A DNA stretch of 64,000 nucleotides from Sambucus nigra (taxonomy: Eukaryota > Streptophyta > Magnoliopsida > Dipsacales > Adoxaceae), in assembly GCA_949130495.1 (NCBI GenBank), contig OX422214.1:255196187-255260186 (forward strand). The letters are read 5' to 3'. The notes below the pieces were generated by a model, which worked only from the letters and a program-made list of their open reading frames with translations, had not been told where the DNA came from and searched no databases. Shown one piece after another: positions 46,262 through 58,879 of the stretch (positions are counted from its first letter, which is position 1; each line of letters opens with the position of its first letter). The translations under genes and the position numbers were made by a program.

Positions 46262-48200
46262 CCTCGTCATTTAAGATTTGTGACACATTGAAAATATTGA
46301 CATCTAATGTCATATTTCCAAAGGATAGATTCATTTCCCCATTCCCGTAATTAATTGAAGCATTCCCGACTGCGAGGAATGGTCACCCTAGGATGATAGG
46401 AGGTTATGTGTTTGAAATGGAAATGGGATGGATTTTGAGAACAATAAAGTTGATCGGGAAGACAAAATTTTCTTTTTAGACGAGGATATCTTCTAACACA
46501 CCCCTAGGAATTTTAGTGGAACTGTTGGCCAACTGGGTTCTCGTCTTTATTGGGCTAAGATTTCCTAGGCTCAATTAGAGATAATCCAAATAGGGTAGGA
46601 GGTTCACGCTAGCCCCATGATCAAGAAGGGAATAATTAATAGAAAAATTTCCAATCACACACAAATATGTTAGACAACTGGAGTCCTTGAATTTTGAAAT
46701 CATGTTGTGTTGGAAAATGGAGCTCACTTGCTGGATCAAATCTACCTTTTTTTCGAGATGCTTTCTCTTAAATGTACATGAGTCTTTTAAAAACTTTCCA
46801 TTAGATTGGATTTTCCTGATAGCATCAAGGAGAGGGAGATTGATCTTCACTTGTTTAAAAGTGTTCTTGATTTCTTGATCCTTATTGAGCTTCACGATGG
46901 GAAGGAGCCTTTGAGGATAGGGCAAGGGAAATACATACGGGATTGGGGCTTCCGGCACTTGGATAGGCAACTCGCCACTACTCCTTTTTGGAGTCACTTC
47001 ACACTCTAGGGGAGTAAGTGAGATATCTTTGAATTCTGTCGGAGATGGTGGTATAATATTTTGAATTAATTTCACACTCCTAAGAGTTGTGATGGAGTTG
47101 GCTTATTCCAATGATTGGCATTGAGCGGGGGCTTTCCCCTTTTCTTGGGTATCCGATAATGCCGTCAATTTTGCAATTTGAGACTTAATGAGAATAAATT
47201 ATTGAGCATTATGGTTATTAACGATCTCTTGCACTTTTATGAATGCCTGCAAAGTGTGTTCAGAGTTGTTCTTATATGGGGGCACATAAGAAGGAACGGA
47301 CGAAGGGCCTTGAATCTGGAGAGGAGGGAGAGGTGCTTGTAAGTAAAGAGGTTGATAATTTGGGGATAAAGGATTTTGACCTTTTTGGGATTCTTCATAT
47401 TGATAACCGAAGTGGTTTCCCTTAGACAGGTTGTACCCTTTGGCTAGGAGGAGTGTTCTGTGATCTTTTGAAAACCCCAATAACATTCACTAGATCTTAG
47501 AGGATAACTTTGTAGCTAAGGATGGTGGGATACTCCTTAGTCAAATGACCATTAATGTGGCATATGCCACACAACTCCTTGATTAAAGAATGAATTGTAA
47601 GTGAAGGAGGACTCTTTAAGATTAACTCCTCGACCTTCTTTGATAATTTATCAAGACTTATTTTCATATCATCCTTAGTGTTTAGGTGATAGAGCCCTTG
47701 GCTATAGATCGATGAATTAAAAGGTCATAAATTTTCTTTATTTAGCTATAATGTGTCCCATGCTTGAGTAATCTTGGCACAGTACTTAAAATTGGCCTCA
47801 TCGTCGTTCGAATCCGAGATAAAAAATTCCCCAAAACACATGGTCTTCACCATTTGTTTAGAATTAAGGGTAAGTCCATTGGGGAAAAAGCAGACGAGTC
47901 TCTATTTTTCAAAGGCGTGATGTGGGCACATGCCCAATAGGTCATTGAACATTTCCCAATATTTCTTAAAGGCCTCATCTTCTCCCTTGGGAGAAGGTTT
48001 GAATTTGTCCTTTGAGGGTTTTAGTTCTATAGGCGGGGAAAATTTTCTTTAAGAATTAGTCTTACATATCGCATCAATTCCCAATAGAATTCGGGGCTAA
48101 GGACTAAATCCATGTTTTAGCTTTGTTATTCAGAGATAAGGGATAGAGTTTTAGGTGTGTTATATCGAGTGGACATTTTTTATCGCTAAAAGTAGTTTAC
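46262..48200 (-). pseudogene. Gag and protease of the Athila-like element
   Basis: Near 47980-47830 is a Gag core (FKKYWEMFNDLLGMCPHH, then FFPNGL and MVKTMCFGEFF). Near 47585-47530 is CGICHINGHLTKEY, a CX2CX4HX4C knuckle whose last Cys is Tyr. 47199-47486 is a Pro/Gln-rich Gag tail. 46575-47075 encodes the linker VFPLPYPQRL and the protease start YSLLDHGASVNLLPY (the family has DLGAS). Protease continuation near 46430-46280 (PRGVLEDILV, PIILG, INYGNGEMNLSFGNMTL) is broken by stops. It ends before any RT. Confidence 0.82.
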
Positions 48201-48663
48201 ACTTCCTTAAACTTCCATATATATAGGTATGGTTGTTTACTTTCCATGCTGTGAAAAGTGGGTAAAAGTTGTATCATCCCATTTTAAAAATGGAATTGCG
48301 CATCATTATGGGGGGGAAATGACACATGACGGAGAGGTTGTCCTCTTCGATTTTAGGTATTATATAATTGGTTGATATGGCGTCTCAATTTCTCCTCGAC
48401 TACCATGCTCAAATATTATCATCCATGGTGGTAAAATTTGAGTGGGCTTTGGAATGTGATAAGGTAGGAGGGTTAGGGGATGGTCTCTAATAATCCGAAT
48501 GCTCTCTTGATGACGGATATTCTACTATGAGATTTTTATTGTTGTCGTTCGCAACTTGCATTTATGAGAGTTTTGGATTTGTTTCGAAAAGTATGGGTCG
48601 CAGTGACCACATGGAATGAAATCATGTGTTGGAACGTCGTACAACCTAAATTTTCTTACCAAT

Positions 48664-48681
48664 CCCATGGCAACAATGCCA
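48664..48681 (-). other. Degenerate PBS of the Athila-like element
   Basis: The minus strand reads TGGCATTGTTGCCATGGG, which resembles the TGGCGCCGTTGCCGGGG primer site of Tat/Athila elements with the CG positions changed to CA or TG, as expected from loss of methylated CpG. Confidence 0.6.
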
Positions 48682-48690
48682 AAAACTTAA

Positions 48691-50151
48691 TGCTTTAGCA
48701 ATTATGTTTGATTTAAGTGCAAATCAATTGCAATAAGTAATAATCGGGTAAGCCTGGGATCGTATTCCATAGGAACTGGACACTAAAAAAACATCGAAGT
48801 CGGGTTATAAGAGTTACTGTACATTGTAAAATTAGAGTGTAAAAGGTGATGATTGTTGAGGGTAGTGAACTAAAACTAAAAAACATCATATCACACGTTA
48901 AAATAAATATGAATTAGTAAAAGATAATGGTTATGATAAAACAAACTAGGAATCTTATGATTTTGAAATGGAAAAAATTGATTAGGGATCCAATTCAAAT
49001 TGATTATAATCAATCATAATTAATTAAGTGCGAACATCAACCATGTAGAGAAAAAACTCATCAATGGAAAATTAGGGGTTAATAAATTATGGAGGCAAAT
49101 GGGTTGGTATTGTAGTAAAACTTCAAACACTACCCTTGTATGACAAGGGAAGCTAAGAGACTATGATACTCCAATCCCAACACATGAGGTTCAATTACAA
49201 TGCATATCAATCAAACCCTAAAACTAATATTCAATCATCCAGGGTAGGATTCTGATCACTAACCTAAGAGACTAGCTAATGATTGTAAAAGAAACACAAT
49301 CCATCCAAGTAAGCATCATTAATGGAGAATACATCAATCAAAATACATACCAGCCAAATATAGCTTAATAAATGCAAGTGAAAACTATAAAACCAACAAA
49401 TGTGAGAGTAAATAAGATTGCAGTAATAATGAACCAACAAATCTTATGTATTAAATGGAAGTAAAGAGAAAGAAATCGACTTTCTATATTTAATCTTAGA
49501 GAGAAAAAAAAGAGATTTTAATGATTAGTCCTCTTGCCTAAAATATCATATGTTCGTCCAAATGAAACATAAACACAATATATACAACACTCCTCTAAAT
49601 GGTAAACTTGTAATTAAAGATGCAGAGCACAAAAGGCGAACGAACGGATTCGTTAGAAGAGATCGAATCGATTTTTCTCAGTAAATCTCCGAGCCTTCCA
49701 AAAACTTAATTGATTCGGCCATTGGCCATAATCTGTTCGGTACATTAAGGAAATTTAACTTTCATGATCCCTTGATTTTCATGCTCTTCACTATGCGGAA
49801 ACTTCCGTAACTTTTTAGTTATGAGTCGGATTCATGCACTGTCGGTGGCCACGTGAAGATAACTCAATTATATATAACATTCGTGCAGAGCTAGGGACCA
49901 AAGACCAAGTGCTTAAATTACCAAAATGCCCTCAAATTTATGATTATCGACTAAACTTCCCCTAAATTCAACCCAACATCATGCCTAGAATTCCTTGCAC
50001 CAATAAAAGCTCAAATAAACCTTGCACAGGATATATACAATGAAAATCGAGGTTAACCAATAAATGAGCATAAGTCTCAGGAATAATGCGCACGAGAATG
50101 CTAGAATGTGTAAATATAAGGTGTTTTAAATGCGATATTCATGACTAATCA
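48691..50151 (-). mobile_element. LTR of the Athila-like element (1.46 kb)
   Basis: On the minus strand it starts TGATTAGTCATGAATATCGC and ends TTGCTAAAGCA. The boundaries were chosen from TG...CA ends, PBS distance and resemblance to Athila LTRs. It contains degenerate CGAATCGATT and TTGATTCGGCC words at 49640-49742. Confidence 0.65.
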
Positions 50152-50458
50152 CTTATTGACATGCACACCTTCCTCTCGGCCATCTCAAGAACATGCGGTA
50201 TGACAGATCAATCTGTCATAATGTATTCAAATTCTCCCAATTGATTTCATTTATTAATTATTCTCGTTAATTAAAAACCACATTATAGTTTTTGGCCATC
50301 TCAAGATCATAAGGTAAGCCAAGTTAATATGTCACATAAACATCGATCGCTTGTTTTGCACCGCTAAAAATCCTATGGCTACCCTAATAAACAATGCCAT
50401 AATAACATGTTCATCTATCAAGGACATTCACCATATGGGTGTCCCTTCTCAACGCTCA
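50152..50458. other. Spacer, nothing recognised
   Basis: A TTTTTGGCCATCTCAAGATC segment partly repeats CTCGGCCATCTCAAGAAC (50177 and 50290). No gene. Confidence 0.5.
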
Positions 50459-52399
50459 TGTAACAACCCTCGATTTATGGAGACTGAAAATTAAATTTTG
50501 GGAAAATAAAATTTAATTAAAATTGGAGAATTTCAAAATTTAGGAATTGAGGCCCAAAAATAGATAATAATTCAAAGTATTCCGGATGATATTTTTGAGG
50601 GTACCATCGATCCCGAAAGGGTCGAAATAGTCAAAATGACTGTCATTGGGTCTTATTTCGGCTCCGAAATGTTTTTAAGTTATTTTGACTTGAATTGGAG
50701 TAAACGAGTCATTTAAAGTGTGTATTAACATTTAAAATTGGGATTTTGTTTTAAAGGTTTATGAGGCTTACGGATTAAGCCACTCTCATTTGAGGGAAAG
50801 AGAGAAAAAGCCCTAGAGGGAGAAAGAGAAGGAAAGAAGAAGAAAGGAAGAGAGAGAGGAAGAAAAGCTTAGGGATTTCTGGCCCAACCGCGTCATCGAG
50901 GACGATCCAACCTCTACAAATCTGAGGCAAATGTTTAATCTTGCTAAATAGCTATTTGTGTATTTCATTTCATAATTTGTGGGTTAAAGAAATGGATTTT
51001 TGGGTATAAATATCAAAACCTAGATTTTTAGGTTTAATCTTGAAATCAATGTTTAAATATGGATTTAATGGAATAGAAATGGCTGGGATCAACTTTGGGT
51101 TGATTAATGGGCTTAAAATCATGCTTTGATGGAAGTTTGGGGATTAGAATGAAAGTTTTAGGGTATTAATTTCGTGGGTTTTGTTGAGAAAGGGAAATTG
51201 GCCAGAATAACTGGTATGGCCGGTCGACCGCGGTCTAGGGATCGATAATTTAATTGAATTAGTTATGTTAATATTCAATTATATATTAATCGAAGAGAAG
51301 ATGGTTAGTATTTGCGGAAATTAAATTACTAAGTGAATAGTAATAATTTATTTATGTCATAACGTGTATAAGTGACGTGACACTTATTTATCTCAGCCAG
51401 AAGTCGGATATAAACTAAGTTGGGTGTGAGATAGGTACTTTTTATAAATTAATTCGAATGTTAATTCTGAGTGCACGGTTGAGTCCAGATCGCCTGAGAT
51501 AGTCAAAAAAGTGTACCCGGGTGTGGTAAATGGGTCATGGGATATTTTTGGGCATAACCGAGCCCACTCGGTGGTATTTGGGTCATTTTAATTAGGCCCA
51601 TATGACTAAAAACGGGATTTGGAGATAAAAACCTAAGTTTTGGAGTTGTGGGCAGCCATAACTCATTTGGGAGAAATTTGAGAACATAAGGGACAAAGAG
51701 GGAGGGCTCTTGAGAGCCAAAGAGGAAGAACAAGGAGGTTGTTCTTCATCACACAATGATGTCTACACCAAAGGATAATTAGACACTACGAATTTATAAG
51801 GCAAGTGGTTAAATTGCTTCAATGTAAATTGGTGATATTCAATTCATATCATAGTAGGTGTTATACAAATGATTTTTTGGATTCGGTTAATACAAATTGG
51901 GTTTTGATTTCGGGAAGTTACAAATCAAGTTATTGGGACTGGTTTTTATTTGTAAGGATTTTAGTGGATAATTCAGGGTAAAAAGATTCATAGAAGCTGT
52001 TAATGGCGATTCTATCCGCTCTACCCTCAAGAAAGTGGCGTTTTCTAACTTTTTAATACGCTTTTTCCAAAACGCCCCCAAAATGCCCCAAAACGGCATT
52101 TTAAAAATATGGGCAGATTGAGTAAATTGAAAACCTCAGATTTGGGGATATTGTATTATGGACCAAGGGGGTGTCCAAATATTTTGGTTGAGTGATGCCA
52201 TGATAATAGATTAATTAATGAAGATTAATTAATTAAAGCTTATAGATGGAATAATTTATTATAGGATGATATAATAAATTATTAAATATTATTTAATTAG
52301 GAGCGTTCTCTTTATAATGGAATTTTAAGGAGTACGTTCTAAGAGATGGAAATTTGGGCCAGGTGAGCAAGTCCGGGTACATCAGTTGTGTGACACCAT

Positions 52400-52645
52400 G
52401 GAGATATAAAATTAATTAATGAGTATATTAATTAAATTAGAGTCGGACCTTGAACTCGGGGAGATAAAAAGTTAATTAATGGGCATACTAATTAAATTAG
52501 AATCGGACCATAGAATCGGGGAGATATTAAGTTAATTAATGGGCATATTAATTAAATTAGAGTCGAACCATAGACTCGGGGAGATATTAACTTCCTTAAT
52601 GGGTAAATTGATTAAATTAGATTCAGACCATAGACTCGGGAATAT
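52400..52645 (+). repeat. 60-bp tandem repeat, about 4 copies, in LTR
   Basis: GAGATA...TTAATTAATGGGCATA, ATTAATTAAATTAGAGTCGG and ACCATAGACTCGGG recur at exact 60-bp steps (52400, 52460, 52520, 52580). Confidence 0.95.
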
Positions 52646-52689
52646 GTTGGCTAGTGTTACTGATTTTGTATACGGTAAAGCCAGGAATA

Positions 52690-52694
<5 letters not shown>

Positions 52695-52761
<67 letters not shown>
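52695..52761. repeat. (TA)n microsatellite
   Basis: About 67 bp of uninterrupted TA dinucleotides in the LTR. Confidence 0.97.
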
Positions 52762-52764
<3 letters not shown>

Positions 52765-53078
52765 GTGCTCATAAATATCGGTGGCTAGGTATTTATTTAG
52801 AATTATATGCCCTAGTGCTATCGGGGGAGGTTGCGCGACGTGGGTGAATCCCCTAGCTTGAGGAGTAGGGTGAGTATATCCCCAGGTCATAGCGTCCAAA
52901 TAGAGGTGGGCATTGAAATGATAGTCTTCACACTCGGGGAATATGACCGCCTCCAATACGTTTATATTTCTATATTCTGATTCGGCAGTGGCTAACGGTC
53001 TCAGAATTCTAGGTGGGACTGAGTAGACCTGGGAAGATAGCACTTTAGAGAATGCATCCGATGAGGTATTACTCAAAA

Positions 53079-53372
53079 GGATGGTTTTAATTATACTCAA
53101 CATATATGTGATTGTGGAATATAGCTCTATGTATATAATGGATTAGATAATTATATACAGGTAATTAAATACATGAAGAGAATTTGTATTACTTATATAA
53201 CTAGTGAATGTTATATGACTTTTAAGAGCGGTTTTATTTATATTCAACATATGAATAATTGTGGAATATAGTTCTACGTATATAGTGGAGTAGATAATTA
53301 TATACGGGTAATTAAATACATGAAGAGAATTTGTAGTACTTATATAACTAGTGAATGTTATATGACTTTTAA
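53079..53372 (+). repeat. 147-bp tandem duplication in LTR
   Basis: CAACATAT...TTGTGGAATATAG and ATTAAATACATGAAGAGAAT, then GTGAATGTTATATGACTTTT, recur at 147-bp offset with a few differences. Confidence 0.92.
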
Positions 53373-54117
53373 TCAATGATTAATTAAGTTAATGCGATAA
53401 ATAACTTACGAAGTAAAGATATAAATTACTCGGGTTAGAGTAGAGTTCAAGGAGTTTCATGACAAGGATAGTTAGAAGGGGTGATGTAACTAGGAGGGTT
53501 AGGAAGAAAGCGTTATGTGTGCACTTTAGAGGAGGGGTGATATGTATCTCAAGGGAGTGCGACACTAACTTAAATATGAAGAGCATTCATACATTTTAAT
53601 TGTTGCATTTTAATTCACTTGCAAAATATTTTCAAAAGGACTTTGGTCTCTGGCCCATACTTGCAAAATATTTTCAAAACCTTTTAGGTATCTAGCCACA
53701 TGGATGCCAAACTTAAAGATCTGTTCCAGGGATGCGTAACTGCAACAGGTTTCGATGTTGCAGGATTTGGACATAAACGCTTTAGTCATTTCATTCCTAG
53801 AGTACGATGCAGCTTGGTATTTCTTTCGGGCATGTTGCCCCGGTTATTTTCATTCCAGTCGAACTTGGAACTGGTTACTATTCTTTGTTGGATTATATTA
53901 ATGGGTGTTGGTTTTCTACCGATGGTTTATTCGGACGGTCATTTATTTGTTGTTAAATAAAAAGATTAAAATTTTGACATCATCTTTTGAATACTAGGTG
54001 GTTAATAAGTTTTAAAAAAATTTTGACAGTGATGCTAAGAATGAACTAGATGTGATTCCTCTTTTAATTTGATATAGGACTGATCACCCGGTATTTCATT
54101 GGACGGGGTGTCATGGA

Positions 54118-54129
54118 TGGTATCAGAGC
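54118..54129 (+). other. Primer binding site of element 5
   Basis: TGGTATCAGAGC two bases after the LTR end, followed by the same ATCAAGTTCTAGTGTCCTTAG leader as in element 2. Confidence 0.95.
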
Positions 54130-57100
54130 ATCAAGTTCTAGTGTCCTTAGGATCTGTGCGGCTTTTCACATTTTAGCTTAGCGTTCTTTGATGTAGAGCC
54201 TTATGATAGGATTGTTGTCTTCCTCTACGTATGCAAGTTATGTTCTCCCTCTATTAAGTATAGTGAGGTGATTCATACACGAGTTCAGTTGGGCTTTGTA
54301 TACCGAACATTCTTTGGGACGACCAACGAGGGCCATAGGAGAATTACAGGAGGAGAGGCTCAACAAAAGACATAGGGTATTCTGGAAATGGTGATCATGA
54401 TATGAATCACCTTGATTGTTGTTCAGTCCAGTGGGGATAGAATAATCACCCGGGAGCGATAGCCTCCGAAAGCACTATTGTAGATAATGGTGGTACAATA
54501 TCAGTCTCACCCAGCCTAGTCAGCAAAGGGTGGGTAAAGTGTGGAAGGACCCTTTTGGAAGGGCTATCTATAAGGATTAGAGTAGCAGAGTAGATCGATA
54601 AGTCAATGGGAGTAAATAACCCAAAGACAATTGTGTAGGGTGGTGTGCGGTGGCACCTAGGACTAAATTTTGAATTAAAATTTTGGCCTAGTGGGGCGGT
54701 GTTGTAGTGGTAGGAGGCATTCACCATAACCATGGAGAAATACCATAAATAATAAGAAATTTAGGGTGCGGTTTGACCGCAAATCTTCGCATCATCCGTT
54801 TGAACCGGTAGGCAAAGGAGATTTTAGTACTTACTTCAGAAGGGACGGATAGTGGCCGCACATAAGGGAAAGTTGAATTGTGCAACAAACTTCGTACCCA
54901 ACGAGGTGGATGCGGAGGTCAATAAGGGGTCCATAAGTTAATAATGGACTCGTGGGTAATACACAAACGTGGATGGAAAACTCCGGCTAGGATAACTGGA
55001 GCTATAGTCATCAGGGTAGTATGTTTATGATTTTATATCAATTCTTCTGTGAGAAGGAAGCCAAGGGAGGTGGAATATCTAACCAAAAGGCAAGATCGTA
55101 TTTAGCAGTGCTAGTGAGGCACCATAAGTGGATACCTAGCAAAGGAACCCATTTATATGATTTAGATCAGTGAAATTACTACCGAGTGACGGTGGATTCA
55201 ATCAGAGTCGTCTAGGACAGCAACAAGTCCCATGGAGCCAGCGAAGCCAAAGGGACAACAAGGGTAACAATTTGGGTCAAGACTACCAAGTACGCGAGAG
55301 GGACAACCCCGACATGGACATTGGGGCCAAAGGCAGGGTATTGACACAGAGAAGTGTCTTATATGTGGAAAGTGGGACCACAACAATTGATTATGTCCAC
55401 AGTGAATCAGGGGATAGGAGTGGGATGCCTAGTAGGGACAACAATTATGAAGTTTTGGTTCGGTTGGATGAGAATATTATGTCCAGGAACCATTTGGGCC
55501 ACTGGTGTATAGGCGAGTGGAAGTATGAGTTTTATCCTCGGATAGATGGGACGAAATTTGTGACACGAGTGGTCACATTATTCTTCTTACCACTATATTC
55601 GCAAGGGAGACGAGTTTAGTGGGTGTATCGTAGTGTTACTATTAAGTATATGTTTATCGCGGGGTAAGAGGGCTCTCTTTTGTTTTACCTGCAAAGGAGC
55701 AGGTGTTAACACTGAGAGGGTACATTTTATAAGGTTAACTCATTTTGAGAGTGCTATGCGAGCATGATTTTATTCTGGGTAAGGATTTGTTAGCGACGAG
55801 TAAGAGATAATGGGCGGTTACAGCATGGTTATCGTGTTCGCTATTCCAAGGAAGGATGTGTATTCTTTGCAAGGTTCCACCCGAAAAAAGGTTGAGCTCG
55901 CGAAAACATTTTATAAAATAAACTTCAGGGGGTAGGGTTGTCTAGTATATTAAATCCCAGTGCGTAGGAATTTTTACTAATGTGATTCGGGGCATGGCGG
56001 ATTGACTAGGGAGCAAAGAGATTTAGCTCGTTAGTGACTTATCGCTAAGGACTTAGTGATAGTGTGAGAGCGGCATTATATAAATCCTTTAGAGATGTGG
56101 GAGTCGACAATTAGACCTTTGATTATAGGGACAGAGTTTTGGGTGTCCTGGTTATATGCTCGGGTCTACGAAAATTAATGAATGACAATGCTAGTGTTTA
56201 ATGCATTAGGGAATGTTTTTTTTAGGCTTTGTTGTGAAATGTTAAGTGCATAAGCCCTAATAAACATTAGTAGTGGAAAGACATTATGTGATGCTAGGAC
56301 ACCAGTTTAAAGGGTGATTTTTGAACGTGTGGAGTTACACTTTGAGGTGAAAGTTATTACTCTATAAGGTCAGTATAGCCGGGCAGTGCTGCAAAACAAG
56401 CACTAAGAATACTTTTGCACCACAAGTTAATGGACGGACCAACATCGATAAGATTAAATTGCGATTTGGGTAAATATCGAATATAATCATATGATATAAT
56501 GTGATATGTGGGATAACCTTGAAAGAAAAATATTACGTATGTGACATCCGTGATGTTGTGCAAATATGCACGGGATTTAGGGTGTATGGGAGCCCTGGTT
56601 AGTGTGACTTCAGAGTCATCTTAAATAAAGGGATGTGTGAATGAACATATTGAATGTATGCCTACAGGGAAGTCATAAAATAAGTGGGAAAATGCAGTGA
56701 ACTGTAATCCATTTGAAAGAGGAAACAATCCGACTATATGCGTATCAAGGTGAACTATCTCCACCGTAAGGTGTGTAAAGACGGTGGAGGCGCATGTAAC
56801 AAAATATCTTAAGGCAAGAAAGAAGTCAAGTTTCTGGGAAAATAGAAAAGTGTATCACTTAGTTATATGCTTAGAGTGGTCTTATGCATAGACAAGGTGT
56901 AGATTCCTATCTGATGAAAACTGCACAAGGAATATAGTTCTTGAGCATGGGAATTGGTGTTGAGTGAGACATAGTGAATTTGTATCCGGATAGACCATTT
57001 ATGAATGGGAAAAAGGTTGATTTGAGGGTATCAACCAATAAGTTTTTGAAATTTTATGGTTCCAGAGATGGAATTAATGCCCAGGTTGGTAAAAATCATG

Positions 57101-57470
57101 GAGGGGTCAAGGTTTCCATTGAGTTGTTGAATGGATTGACCTGTACACGAATTGTTGTCTCAGAATGGGTTATACTATCGTGTAGTATGCCCAACATTAC
57201 TATTAATGGGAAGGAGTAAAATAGAACAAGGTTTCGTTCAATATTGTTGGGAATTTGGGTGAGACCTTTCAGTCCTACCTCTGGTAAAAAGTCAGGAGAC
57301 GATAGGGACAGAGTTACATATTGGGTTGAACGTGTCGCTCATAAGTTGATAGCTATACGGGAAGCGAGAATTGTGCATTCCAGAATTATTCCACTATTCT
57401 TATCATTCTTACGGTTCACACTTACGTTTCTCACTATTTTCATGCCACTTTGTTGATTTCATCATTTTTT
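54130..57470 (+). pseudogene. Decayed interior of element 5 (chromovirus-like)
   Basis: A CX2CX4HX4C zinc knuckle (CLICGKWDHNN-stop-LC) lies at 55355-55396, after a Gln/Arg/Gly-rich stretch at 55190-55340, so this is Gag. Near 55760-55800 FILGKDLLAT resembles the ILGMDWL segment after the protease. ATATGCACGGGATTTAGGG with GTGTATGGGAGCCCTGG (56562) matches element 2's interior near 11930. No RT motif could be read. The right border and 3' LTR were not found; the interior merges into unrelated sequence near 57460. Confidence 0.65.
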
Positions 57471-58404
57471 TCATAAAATGACCGTTAAGGTCAAAAGAGG
57501 AAGTTCAACCACTAGGATCTTCTACTTTACCAAAATTACCATTTATTTTTCCAATATGTTATGAAAAACACATTTTCATCATTACAACATCATAAATTGT
57601 TATTTTATGTTCAAAAAGCATACTTCGTCATTTTACTTCTCAAAAAGTCCCCTTTTCTTCATATTTCTTAATAAGAAATACATTTAATATTTAAAGACTA
57701 TCTTTACCAAATGTTCATTTTGGCCCTATAATCATATGCTGTCTTAAACATAATTTTTCCTTATTTTATAAGCATTTTACAACACATGTTGAGGAGGGTA
57801 GTGAGACTGGGGTCTATGAATAATTGGAATGGGTGAGGCATGACCTAGTCCAATGGACGCTGTCTGTAAGGTTCTCAAGAACTTCTGGAGCATCTTCTCA
57901 TGAGACCTTCTCCTTTTGGTAACAATGGAGCTCAATCTAGAATCCCTCCCTGCAAGAATATGAACTTCCACAAAATTAATAGTAATTTTCTCAAGAGGAC
58001 CTCCTAAGAGTGATGGCTGTCAGTGGGGAGTGAAAGAACAGGGCACGTAGCACTTAGAGAGAGAGCAGGGAGAGAATACTAGGTAGGTCTGGTGTGATTT
58101 TGACAGAGTGACTTTGATATTGAGTTTTTTTCTCTTTTATGACCTTGCCCAGGGGTCCTATTTATACTTGGGCACTAAGGCTGGGTTGGTACTTTTGGAG
58201 CCAAAACTTAGAGGGTTGGTGAGGGACAAAGTCTGCAGTATACTATTTGTCCCTACCTGCAGGCAGCTCTGCCTATCCCCTATGGTAGATGTCCCCTGGT
58301 GACAACCAAAGTTTAAAAGCAAATATGTCTTCTAATGGAGACAAAATATCTGATTTGCTAAATATCTTTTGAAACGGTAACTTTTGGTACAAACTTTGTA
58401 AACT
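57471..58404 (-). other. Possible LTR R/U5 or leader region downstream of a minus-strand TATA
   Basis: On the minus strand a TATAAATA box (58159-58166) is followed by CT-rich sequence (CTCTCTCCCTGCTCTCTC, 58080-58045) and a 64-codon ORF (57971-57777) with no recognised family. This could be the transcribed part of a large LTR or a gene leader. I cannot decide. Confidence 0.35.
58159..58166 (-). promoter_or_regulatory. TATA-box-like sequence on the minus strand
   Basis: The minus strand reads GCCCAAGTATAAATAGG. The CCAAGTATAAATA part is shared with the units of the 79-bp tandem array at 62330-63295. Confidence 0.5.
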
Positions 58405-58547
58405 TGAGGGGGGGGTCTCGAGGACCACCTCCTCTAAAATCTTTGTAAGCTTGATAGGGGTCTTGGGGATCCCCATCTAAAATAATTTTTCTTGAGAGGG
58501 GTTTAGAGGACCCTCTCCTTTAAAATCATTTTATAAACAGTTATTTT
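58405..58547 (+). repeat. Three imperfect ~50-bp units
   Basis: GAGGGG...GAGGACC...CTAAAAT units recur three times (58408, 58455 and 58497), the first step of the array block. Confidence 0.6.
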
Positions 58548-58879
58548 CTTGTGAGCAGCCAGCGCTTTGGCTGCTCACTTCATTTGTGACTAAGTGTGAA
58601 GTGTGTGTATTCTTGAGTGACTTCTGGGTCTTTCTACTAGTATTCTCTCAATCCTATAGTGCTAAGTGGCTGGGCTTACCCAACATACCTTTTCCTTCAG
58701 CCTCCAAGCCAAGACTCCCAGGAGGTCCCAACTAGCCTCCTTGAGCCCTGCTTGCTCAACTAGGCCACCTGTACACGAAAGCAAAGTGTTAATATTGTTG
58801 TTCTTTTAAAGAATGATGTTTCATGATGATTAGTTGCTCGTGGTAGCCACTCCTCATCCTGGCCACCCTGGGTGGGTTC

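Larger units (their letters stand above)
46262..50151 (-). mobile_element. Athila/Tat-like Ty3-gypsy element, truncated
   Basis: Minus-strand order: LTR 48691-50151, PBS, gag, protease, then truncation near 46262 before RT. The sequence style differs from the chromoviruses in this window: Athila-type Gag, a PLPYPQRL linker and a D-x-GAS protease. No second LTR was found. Confidence 0.82.
50459..54115 (+). mobile_element. 5' LTR of element 5 (3.66 kb), apparently chimeric
   Basis: Starts TGTAACAACCCTCG and ends GGGGTGTCATG just before a PBS. 50459 to about 51247 follows the family of the solo LTR at 17581-21003 (GGGTACCATCG, GAGTCATTTAAAGTGTGTATTA), up to a GGCCGGTCGACCGCGG palindrome at 51214-51235. 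From about 51248 the sequence follows the 37373 family, repeating the U3 landmark AGATAGTCAAAA (51495) and TATTTGGGTCATTTTA. The LTR therefore carries two U3-like starts. Confidence 0.8.

Noticed and set aside
54446..55619. Short ORFs as possible host genes
   Set aside because: They lie between a PBS and a Gag zinc knuckle in the interior of element 5. The knuckle itself is in another frame and holds a stop.
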